Source of the DNA: a virus | DNA: 31,054 nt | Direction: 5' to 3' (one strand) | Virus record (IMG/VR): IMGVR_UViG_3300002141_000039 | Coordinates: 1-31,054 of that record | Shown here: positions 8,941-15,088 of the stretch, piece by piece | How the letters are laid out: every line of letters begins with the position of its first letter | Numbering within the stretch: the stretch's first letter is position 1 | Notes under the pieces: model-generated | What the model was told of the DNA's origin: nothing | What the model saw: only the letters and a program-made list of their open reading frames with translations | Database searches by the model: none | Translations under genes and position numbers: made by a program

Positions 8941-9504
8941 TTAATTGACTCCTTTAATTACTTTACCAAACTTATCATAATCACCTTCAATTGAACAACA
9001 ATTTTCCGGTCCCAAAACCCACTTGTTGATATTCATGGTCTGTTTAGAAATACTAAACAGTCCATCACAGCTCTCATAAAATGGTCTATTCCACATAGGA
9101 TATGGAATATCATCCCAAATATTGAGATATGTAAGTGGAATTTTTTGTCTAATTGTTCTTTCAATTTGATACAACCATCCCCAAAATCTAGGGTCTGTGA
9201 AATGGAGGATTGCATCTGGTTTCTCCATTGCCATGACCGACGTTAGTATATCCTCGTTACCATAACCATCGACGGGATATAATCTCAAATATGCATCATC
9301 TACCTTTGCATATTCTTTTGCCGCTTGATTCATATCAACAACACGACCGGCTTCTGGATGTTTTATCGCTCCTGCAATTTGTACCCAATTATAGTGATGA
9401 ATGGTGCTCAAAACGAGTTCTCGACTTTGACACGCTATCCCACTAAACATCCGCAAATCATCGGACATTAAGAGAACTGTTGGTTTCTCGTTATTTTTAT
9501 CCAT
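8941..9504 (-). CDS. Glycosyltransferase, N-terminal half of a split GT-B enzyme
   Basis: A 187-aa protein resembling only the N-terminal domain of a group 1 glycosyltransferase. LLMSDDLRMFSGIACQSREL has the first strand and glycine-containing acceptor loop, then AILHFTDPRFWGW, and LFSISKQTMN near the domain boundary. It stops at 8941, one base before the start of the gene for the donor-binding domain. The ATG at 9504 has an excellent SD sequence (AAGGAG, spacing 5); the GTG two codons earlier is less likely. The last codons carry the SD of the next gene, which favours coupled translation of the two halves. Confidence 0.78.
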   Translation of the reverse strand: MDKNNEKPTVLLMSDDLRMFSGIACQSRELVLSTIHHYNWVQIAGAIKHPEAGRVVDMNQAAKEYAKVDDAYLRLYPVDGYGNEDILTSVMAMEKPDAILHFTDPRFWGWLYQIERTIRQKIPLTYLNIWDDIPYPMWNRPFYESCDGLFSISKQTMNINKWVLGPENCCSIEGDYDKFGKVIKGVN

Positions 9505-9518
9505 ATTCACTCCTTATA

Positions 9519-9704
9519 TTATGGATTTGCAGCTACCGTGGCATTAGAATTGAAATCTTCAATGGTTGCTTTAATCTCCGATTCTAAATCTTTGATACGT
9601 TCTTTATAACCTGCATTGACATCTTTTTGATCCAATTTAACTTGGATTAATTTTTCAGTCAATTCATAGACCTTCATTTCAGCTTGTTGTTTAGTCATTT
9701 TCAT
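9519..9704 (-). CDS. Small coiled-coil protein
   Basis: A 61-aa protein of unknown function. Residues 4-53 form a likely continuous helix with heptad-like spacing of hydrophobic residues (KVYELTEKLIQVKLDQ, then IKDLESEIKATIEDF), ending in a short loose tail (NSNATVAANP). It overlaps the end of the ribbon-helix-helix gene by 14 bases and precedes the split glycosyltransferase. There is no clear SD sequence; translation may depend on the upstream gene. It could be a small oligomeric adaptor, but nothing in the sequence proves a role. Confidence 0.62.
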   Translation of the reverse strand: MKMTKQQAEMKVYELTEKLIQVKLDQKDVNAGYKERIKDLESEIKATIEDFNSNATVAANP

Positions 9705-9861
9705 ATGTTTTTATTTTGTAACTACCGGAGACGGCTTGTAAAATCGCCTTTTCGACGAATTTATTCATCTTATAACCATTATCCTCACAAAATTCTTTCA
9801 CTAGGTCACGGACCACAGTTGAAACTTGAATGGAGGTTTTATCTTTGCTATTATCAGCCAT
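9691..9861 (-). CDS. Small ribbon-helix-helix (Arc/CopG-like) DNA-binding protein
   Basis: A 56-aa protein with the layout of a ribbon-helix-helix repressor: a short basic N-terminus, one strand (TSIQVS), helix A (TVVRDLVKEFCEDNG) and helix B (KMNKFVEKAILQAVSG), then a tail. Such proteins dimerise through the strand and bind short tandem operators. I prefer the ATG at 9861 because the fold begins right after it; an in-frame ATG at 9885 would add eight residues. Two perfect 10-bp tandem repeats (9881-9900) lie just upstream of the 9861 start and could be its own operator (inference). It probably regulates a local transcript. Confidence 0.65.
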   Translation of the reverse strand: MADNSKDKTSIQVSTVVRDLVKEFCEDNGYKMNKFVEKAILQAVSGSYKIKTYEND

Positions 9862-9880
9862 TTGTAGATAAGTATGGACA

Positions 9881-9907
9881 AACATTAGAAAACATTAGAA
9901 AATATTA
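9881..9907. repeat. Tandem 10-bp repeats upstream of the RHH gene
   Basis: The unit AACATTAGAA occurs twice without mismatch (9881-9890 and 9891-9900), followed by a degenerate third copy (AATATTA). The 10-bp period equals about one helical turn, as in operators of ribbon-helix-helix repressors. The repeat fills most of the gap between the glycosyltransferase stop at 9913 and the likely RHH start. Confidence 0.55.
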
Positions 9908-9912
9908 ACTCT

Positions 9913-11244
9913 TCATTTCTTATACAAATAACCATCTTTTAACAACACAATATCTGGCTGATTTCGGAGGTAATTACGATATGGTGTGATTGAGAATCCA
10001 CCAACACTCCAACCCAAATAATCCATCAATGTTTCTTTGGAAACATAATTATTTTTTTTGATGAAGTTGTAAATATCAATTGCTTTTGGTGTAGGAGTTT
10101 TAAAACTCTTGAATTGGAATATATCCCAACCATTGAACCACTTTCCAATAGATTTCTGCCACATTAAATTTTGACTAATCGTATTCAATGTATCAACGTG
10201 TTTCTGTCTGAAATTTGTATCATCCAACACCGACTCTAATTTAGTAAGAAAGTCGTTTTCGTTTTCAAAAAATAGTGGATAATCTTTACCAACCATTTCT
10301 GGATAACAAAATTTATTTGGTAATAGATACGGAACTCCACGACTTAATCCATCCGTTACAGATAATGACCACGCACTATAATTTTTAAAGAATCCGACAC
10401 CGACATACATCTGTTTTAGAAATTCACTATAATCCTTACGATTTAGATTTACCTTCTTAATGTAAGGACGTTCTTGTTCACCCAATGTAACATAGACTGT
10501 GAAATCCTGTCGTTTTGCATATAACTTGTCCATGGATTTAAGAAAGTCATTCCAACCTGTATATTCATTGGGACGGTGGTTGAATAGAATACTATTGGTG
10601 ATAATTTCTCGATTTGGAACTGTGTCCATATCCACACCGAGATAATGTGGTTTGATAATTTTATCCAACTTTTCGATAACCTGTTTGGAATAATATTCAG
10701 ACGCCTTCTCCAAAATCAATTTCTTCAACCATTCGGAGTTGACACCACACTCTTCCATTTCGAGAGTTCCCGCAATGTTATTCAAAAATACATTTTTAAC
10801 ATACGACGTATTTTCTCCAACTTCATACCAGTGACAGTAACCAATGAATTTAGGACGAAGATTGGTTTGATTTACAAATAGATTGGATAATTGTAATGTA
10901 TGTTCGGGTAAATGACTATAAACAATGTCATAATCCGTTTTACGACAATTTACCAATTCCAACACTTTTTTGAAATCAAAGTGAATACGCATAGCATTCG
11001 GATACGTTGGAATGTCGTATATTAACTGTTCGGTATTATCGAATTTAAGACTATTTACTTCGTGTGGAGTAACTATGGTCCAGAATACACCGGGGACAAG
11101 TTTATTCACTTCCCGAATTACGTTGGTCAACACCACGACAAAAGAATCCTTCTCCAAATCTTCGGAATATGTAATGTTTGGCCATACCAAAATCTTATAT
11201 TTACATTCCAAGTCGGGCTTATTGTATTCAAAAAAATCACTCAT
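9913..11244 (-). CDS. Glycosyltransferase-like protein (GT-B) with C-terminal helix-turn-helix-like tail
   Basis: A 443-aa protein. The first half includes ILVWPNITYSEDLEKDS, DIVYSHLPEH and GYCHWYEVGE, consistent with an N-terminal Rossmann domain. The second half has SILFNHRPNEYTGWNDF and VTDGLSRGVPYLLPN, in the place of the GT-B donor-binding motif. Residues 387-443 look separate: KAIDIYNFIKKNNYVSKETLMDYLG is a winged-helix-like pair of helices followed by a short hairpin (IVLLKDGYLYKK). The start overlaps the upstream DruA-family gene by eight bases. Family assignment is by overall pattern. The DNA-binding-like tail on a sugar transferase raises the possibility that DNA is the acceptor (inference). 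Confidence 0.68.
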   Translation of the reverse strand: MSDFFEYNKPDLECKYKILVWPNITYSEDLEKDSFVVVLTNVIREVNKLVPGVFWTIVTPHEVNSLKFDNTEQLIYDIPTYPNAMRIHFDFKKVLELVNCRKTDYDIVYSHLPEHTLQLSNLFVNQTNLRPKFIGYCHWYEVGENTSYVKNVFLNNIAGTLEMEECGVNSEWLKKLILEKASEYYSKQVIEKLDKIIKPHYLGVDMDTVPNREIITNSILFNHRPNEYTGWNDFLKSMDKLYAKRQDFTVYVTLGEQERPYIKKVNLNRKDYSEFLKQMYVGVGFFKNYSAWSLSVTDGLSRGVPYLLPNKFCYPEMVGKDYPLFFENENDFLTKLESVLDDTNFRQKHVDTLNTISQNLMWQKSIGKWFNGWDIFQFKSFKTPTPKAIDIYNFIKKNNYVSKETLMDYLGWSVGGFSITPYRNYLRNQPDIVLLKDGYLYKK

Positions 11245-11998
11245 AACTATTCAATATCAGTTTCCAATTATGGACTAAAGGTTTGATAAAGACAATTTTT
11301 TTCTTCGTTTCCGTAATTTTATATCCGCTACTGTTGTGGTCACCCAAATATCCACCATATTGTTTTAAACACTCAACCTTATCTTCTCTGGCTAATCTTC
11401 CCCGTTCACTATTTTCCTTTGCCCACAACAACATTGGAGACTTTCTAATACTCGCACCAGATGTAAGTCCTACGTCAATCCAATTGTCCGCTCGGTAACA
11501 ACTTCCATTACGAAGAATTTGACCGTTATACTCCCCATCTCTTTCTGGTTGGACAAACGTTTCCAAAAGTATCAAATCATCACCATATCGTGATTTCCAA
11601 TCTTTTGCACCAATTATACGTAATTGTTTTAATGTAGAACTGGCCACGTTCTTTATAGTGAAATTATCTCGTATCAGACAGAATCTATTGTTGTTTGCGA
11701 GTTTATTCAGGTGTTTCATCTTCAATTTATTATCCCATCCGATGAACTTATCCCGACCAGCAACCGCAAGTGTAGCACTACTTATTCCGACAGCTCCAAC
11801 GTGATTTCCACTCTTTCCTTCAAACACCAAATACCGGATTCGTCTTGTTGGAGAATCTTTGTATTTGACGTAGGAGTGGTATGTATCAATGGTGTCACGA
11901 AATAACTTATTATCAACCGGAGAGTCACACAATCGTAAAACTATGTGACTCTTCGGTGATTCTTCTTGAAAGAATTGACTTGGATATAAGTTGTTCAT
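11237..11998 (-). CDS. DruA/DUF4338-family protein
   Basis: A 253-aa protein that I match to the DUF4338 (Druantia DruA) family. The core runs VGAVGISSATLAVAGRDKFIGW (residues 67-88), NNNRFCLIRDNFTIKNVASSTL (102-123), DWKSRYGDDLILLETFVQPER (133-153), GSCYRADNWIDVGLTSG (165-181), and a C-terminal KKIVFIKPL (233-241), all in the family order. The function of DruA is not established. The layout of an NxAS helix followed by a cysteine-tyrosine strand and ANW-like segment resembles the Mom/GNAT acyltransferase pattern (inference). No DruB-E partners are present. The start overlaps the dNMP kinase stop as ATGA. A second relative lies at 15072-16259. Confidence 0.82.
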   Translation of the reverse strand: MNNLYPSQFFQEESPKSHIVLRLCDSPVDNKLFRDTIDTYHSYVKYKDSPTRRIRYLVFEGKSGNHVGAVGISSATLAVAGRDKFIGWDNKLKMKHLNKLANNNRFCLIRDNFTIKNVASSTLKQLRIIGAKDWKSRYGDDLILLETFVQPERDGEYNGQILRNGSCYRADNWIDVGLTSGASIRKSPMLLWAKENSERGRLAREDKVECLKQYGGYLGDHNSSGYKITETKKKIVFIKPLVHNWKLILNSYE

Positions 11999-12648
11999 TT
12001 AAAAAGTGTCTTCAATACTTCACCGACAACTTCTCTTAAATATGGGTCATTTATCAATTCATTATAGGACTTCTTACCACCGGAGCCAATATCTTGCCAT
12101 TCGATACTTACATCACTCCACTTTTTCAAAATTGGGTCATTTACCAATTCGTGTTCATTTGCAGGTTCAACGTATTTCTTGACGATATTTGGTTTATCAA
12201 ATTTGTTGATAGTTTCATCAACCATGGTGAATTTGGTGATATGAACCAATTTACCATTCAATTCATTACGCAACCAAAATACCTCATCTTTATCATACAT
12301 GACATAACGGATGTCTGTGATGAAATTGATTTCCGCATCAGACTTCTCCAAATCTTTCTGCAACATTTCTACCCAATATCTTCCATTGGTCTGTTTACGT
12401 TTAACTCCACCATACCAAACCAATAGTGGTCTAAATATGTCTTTATCAGCCGTGTTTTCAGACCATACTGACAATCCTAATTTTTCCTTGACGAATTCTT
12501 CACAATCTCTTTTCAAGTAATATGCGAGTGCGTGAGCTTTACTTGTCAAATTGTATTCTTTTTTCAAAATGTCGTTTGCAATATCGTAAAATAGATTTTT
12601 ACCGACTCTTGCAACACCACCAATTCCTATATATCTTTTATTTTTCAT
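11995..12648 (-). CDS. Deoxynucleoside monophosphate kinase (T4 gp1-like)
   Basis: A 217-aa P-loop kinase. The N-terminus YIGIGGVARVGKNLF holds a Walker A variant (GVARVGKN) similar in position to T4 gene 1 kinase, followed by a helix and an ALAYYLKRD segment. WYGGVKRKQTNGRYWVEML resembles the conserved LQxxGTD-x-R-x8-W region, and INFITDIRY is the next strand-loop with DxR. It would phosphorylate dNMPs, in T4 including modified dCMP. The ATG at 12648 has GAGGA eight bases upstream; an ATG two codons earlier is possible. It overlaps the clamp-loader gene by 11 bases. The assignment is by motif and context. Confidence 0.72.
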   Translation of the reverse strand: MKNKRYIGIGGVARVGKNLFYDIANDILKKEYNLTSKAHALAYYLKRDCEEFVKEKLGLSVWSENTADKDIFRPLLVWYGGVKRKQTNGRYWVEMLQKDLEKSDAEINFITDIRYVMYDKDEVFWLRNELNGKLVHITKFTMVDETINKFDKPNIVKKYVEPANEHELVNDPILKKWSDVSIEWQDIGSGGKKSYNELINDPYLREVVGEVLKTLFK

Positions 12649-13138
12649 CTTCATTTCCTCTACTCATTATACTTTCAATTTCTTTATCGGTCATGCCATA
12701 TCCTTGACAAATTTCATATAAATGATTAATTCCCCCATCATCTTTCATCAAAATTTCACAATAATCCGATGCATCCGATTTACTCACCACATACTTATTA
12801 CTGACATGTTGTATTAGTGTCTTGTTCAGTTTCTTATATTTACTTTTTACGTAAGGAGTGTATTTGACTGGTGATGTTAATGCACACGCCACTTTATAAA
12901 ACGAATTACTATCCATCTTATCAAATATTTTAGACAAATAGGATATTTCATAAATACAATTCACATCCATACTTAAAAATCGACAAATCATAAAATGATT
13001 GAATGATTTCTTATCCTCGTTAGATAATTCATCAAAATAGTTTGGATTTTTTACATTTCTAATTTGATTTACGTGATCAAATAGAGTTTTAGATTTTGGT
13101 TTTTCCGACTTGTCTTGAATTTTCTTTGTTCTTGCCAT
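12638..13138 (-). CDS. Clamp-loader small subunit (T4 gp62-like)
   Basis: A 166-aa protein. After a lysine-rich start it has LFDHVNQIRN, FNHFMICRFLSMD, CALTSPVKYTPYVK and SDASDYCEIL, which line up in order with T4 gp62 segments (FFEIIGAINN, SKFMVENALS, MAAVPRGKRYGKWAK, NDAINYKSIL). T4 gp62 joins four gp44 ATPases to load the sliding clamp gp45. Neither gp44 nor gp45 is in this window. The length is slightly below T4's 187 aa. The start lies inside the end of the upstream membrane-protein gene, and its own stop overlaps the dNMP kinase gene, so translation is tightly packed. Confidence 0.75.
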   Translation of the reverse strand: MARTKKIQDKSEKPKSKTLFDHVNQIRNVKNPNYFDELSNEDKKSFNHFMICRFLSMDVNCIYEISYLSKIFDKMDSNSFYKVACALTSPVKYTPYVKSKYKKLNKTLIQHVSNKYVVSKSDASDYCEILMKDDGGINHLYEICQGYGMTDKEIESIMSRGNEDEK

Positions 13139-13376
13139 AAATAAACCTACTTACTTTCTGTATCTCTGATAGTAATGTATTTTGATTGGTTCGTATAGTA
13201 TTAATATCCTTTTTAAAGGATTCATTATTTTCATCTTGTACGATGAAATTTTGATTGGTAAACATTCGATTTGTTAGAAACAAAAATACCGCTAATCCGA
13301 GGAATAGCGGTGTTATGATTGGAAACAAAATACAAATGAAAGTTACCGATAGACTAGCTATTATAGGTATTTTCAT
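13089..13376 (-). CDS. Small membrane protein with cytoplasmic coiled tail
   Basis: A 95-aa protein of unknown function. Residues 1-37 are strongly hydrophobic (IPIIASLSVTFICILFPIIT, then PLFLGLAVFLFLTN), enough for two short membrane helices with a proline-marked turn. The remainder is polar and helical (ENNESFKKDINTIRTNQNTL, then SEIQKVSRFIYG). The ATG at 13376 is preferred to a TTG two codons upstream. The C-terminus overlaps the clamp-loader gene by 50 bases in another frame, a long overlap for this genome, so the gene is somewhat less certain than its neighbours. It follows the small basic-protein gene from the 13654-13682 promoter. Confidence 0.6.
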   Translation of the reverse strand: MKIPIIASLSVTFICILFPIITPLFLGLAVFLFLTNRMFTNQNFIVQDENNESFKKDINTIRTNQNTLLSEIQKVSRFIYGKNKENSRQVGKTKI

Positions 13377-13387
13377 CTGCAATCATG

Positions 13388-13618
13388 TTACTTGGAGGCC
13401 AACTTAGCAGCGGTATCAAGAACCTTACGAAGCGTATTGATTTGATGACCATTCAACTTAATGCTTCCAGCTGGCGTTTGGAGAGTGAGTCTACTACCTC
13501 TCTTTGCCTTACGGAAAGATTGGGTAATGGAAGCACTAAACTTACCGAAGGTTGCACCAACGGCTACACGTTTTCTATAATTTTTTTGTATTGTCATATG
13601 TTTTATAAATTTAGCCAT
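13388..13618 (-). CDS. Small basic protein, unknown
   Basis: A 76-aa protein rich in lysine, arginine, serine and threonine with few acidic residues. Visible segments are YRKRVAVGATFGKFSAS, FRKAKRGSRLTLQTPAGSI, and a C-terminal helix (HQINTLRKVLDTAAKLA). The basic strand-rich centre suggests nucleic-acid binding, but I recognise no family. Starts at 13618 and 13597 are both possible; neither has a good SD sequence. It is the first gene after a good promoter (13654-13682), and an inverted repeat (GAACA-CGA-TGTTC, 13620-13632) abuts the first start codon, so it may be regulated and abundantly expressed. Confidence 0.65.
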   Translation of the reverse strand: MAKFIKHMTIQKNYRKRVAVGATFGKFSASITQSFRKAKRGSRLTLQTPAGSIKLNGHQINTLRKVLDTAAKLASK

Positions 13619-13619
13619 C

Positions 13620-13632
13620 GAACACGATGTTC
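13620..13632. promoter_or_regulatory. Inverted repeat at a start codon, candidate operator
   Basis: GAACA-CGA-TGTTC is a perfect 5-bp inverted repeat with a 3-base spacer, ending one base before the ATG at 13618 and 22 bases downstream of the candidate -10 box. It could be an operator or a small hairpin masking the start. Only symmetry and position support it. Confidence 0.3.
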
Positions 13633-13653
13633 AATGAACTATTAATTTAACTG

Positions 13654-13682
13654 ACAATACATCGACAATAATCAATTGTCAA
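13654..13682 (-). promoter_or_regulatory. Candidate sigma70-type promoter for the 13618-11237 gene run
   Basis: The minus strand has TTGACA (13677-13682), a 17-base spacer and TATTGT (13654-13659), in the 114-base gap after the UVDE gene. It would drive the basic protein, membrane protein, clamp-loader subunit, dNMP kinase and DruA-family genes. The -35 is a consensus match; the -10 matches at four of six positions. Confidence 0.5.
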
Positions 13683-13732
13683 ATGGAATTTTCATCAATT
13701 AGTTTTTATATCATAGTTGAAAATCACATATT

Positions 13733-14668
13733 TCATGGGGACACTTTCTCATACCGTAACTCAAAATCTTTGATAGCCAAATCTTTGGATTTGAATTCAA
13801 ACTCCAAATCAATACGTTCGTCATTGTCATACTCCACAGGGATTGATTGAACATAATCCGCATGTGCCCGTGGATTTTTTAACGATGCATCGGTGTCACT
13901 AAAATGAAACAGTGGGACGTGATTTTTCCACGTAGATTTGGCTAAGTTAAAAGCCTCAACACTAGATAAGTCGCCAGGATTGCATCGGTGGTGAAGATTG
14001 TCGTAAGTAATCGGTATTCCCAATTCTTGATGGATGTGGTCATACAACTGTTTAACATTCCAACTATTCGGCTTGTCTTCATTTTCCAACACAAGTCGTG
14101 ATTTAACATTATCATTTAACAAATTGAATGCGTCAACAAAACGTTTTGTCGTATCTTTGAGTGTGCTACCCTTGAACGAATTCATGTGAATGTTGATGGG
14201 AGATTGATAAGACTGAGGTAACCCAAACATATCCATAATGTATCCATGATAATTCAACTCAATAATGGATTTTTTGACAACATCGGGATTGAGTGATGCG
14301 GGTACAACGTATTGGTCAGGGTGTGTGGAACACCGAATTTTACCAGATTTGATTATTTTTACACACTCAGTAAAGGAGTGTCGAATCAAATCTTTATGTG
14401 GTAAATCATTAATCGAAAATTTGGCATCTGGTAATGTGGCCAATGGAATGACATCACTACTAATACGAAGGTTCCAACCATTTTCGATGCAGTAAGTCAA
14501 CAGTTTATGAGTGACATTGACATTGTTTAGTGTCCGTTCACCAACTAACTGTAATGCGGTTGGTCTATCCAAACTCAAAAAACGAGATTTCGTCATAGTT
14601 GCGGATTTATGTCCTTGTGATTGAAGGATATTTGATATGCAACAGAGACTTTTCTTTTTATTATTCAT
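13733..14668 (-). CDS. uvsE: UV damage endonuclease (UVDE)
   Basis: A 311-aa TIM-barrel repair nuclease that nicks DNA 5' to UV photoproducts and some other lesions. The metal-site segments are all present in order: STHPDQYVV, INIHMNSFKG, LVLENEDK, ITYDNLHHR, LFHFSDTD, HADYV and LEFEFKSKD. The length is normal for bacterial UVDE. An SD-like AAAAAGGTAG lies just before the ATG. In T4 the comparable role belongs to the unrelated glycosylase DenV, so this phage uses a different enzyme. The gene follows a small unknown gene after an 18-base gap and ends before a promoter region. Confidence 0.94.
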   Translation of the reverse strand: MNNKKKSLCCISNILQSQGHKSATMTKSRFLSLDRPTALQLVGERTLNNVNVTHKLLTYCIENGWNLRISSDVIPLATLPDAKFSINDLPHKDLIRHSFTECVKIIKSGKIRCSTHPDQYVVPASLNPDVVKKSIIELNYHGYIMDMFGLPQSYQSPINIHMNSFKGSTLKDTTKRFVDAFNLLNDNVKSRLVLENEDKPNSWNVKQLYDHIHQELGIPITYDNLHHRCNPGDLSSVEAFNLAKSTWKNHVPLFHFSDTDASLKNPRAHADYVQSIPVEYDNDERIDLEFEFKSKDLAIKDFELRYEKVSP

Positions 14669-14686
14669 CTACCTTTTTATAACACA

Positions 14687-15088
14687 TCATTCAAAAAAGT
14701 CAACACTCCGTTCGTTGATTTTATCAACTCTCACGATTGAGGATTTGTCCTCAAAATACAAATCGAATGGAGATATGTAAAACAATCCAATTTTGTAATC
14801 CGCATACGCAACTGTTTTCAACTGATAATAAACCTTAACATTCGACAAATCATTACTTAGGAATTCTACATAATATACTCGTAAATCAGTCAATCTGTAT
14901 ATTTGTTCCACCGGAACATGGATGTTTTTGTTCTTAATTTTGGTATCGTAAACTTCCACATATGGTCCACGACCACCAAACACAACTCGATTATATGATG
15001 TCAATAACGGTAATCCAGCATTGGTATATAGCGTGATATTATCACCCGAATCCTTTATCTTCAACAATTCTTTAACGTCCAACTTCAT
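14687..15088 (-). CDS. Hypothetical beta-rich protein
   Basis: A 133-aa protein that I do not recognise. It is rich in alternating hydrophobic residues and tyrosine (RVVFGGRGPYVEVYD, LRVYYVEFLS, VKVYYQLKTV, IGLFYISPFDLYF), suggesting a mainly beta fold. There is no signal peptide or membrane helix. The ATG at 15088 is well supported by AAAGGAGG 9 bases upstream and removes a 13-residue extension seen from a farther start. It overlaps the end of the DruA-related gene by 17 bases, so the two are probably coexpressed, and it precedes UVDE by 18 bases. A partner role for the DruA-related protein is possible but unproven. Confidence 0.78.
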   Translation of the reverse strand: MKLDVKELLKIKDSGDNITLYTNAGLPLLTSYNRVVFGGRGPYVEVYDTKIKNKNIHVPVEQIYRLTDLRVYYVEFLSNDLSNVKVYYQLKTVAYADYKIGLFYISPFDLYFEDKSSIVRVDKINERSVDFFE

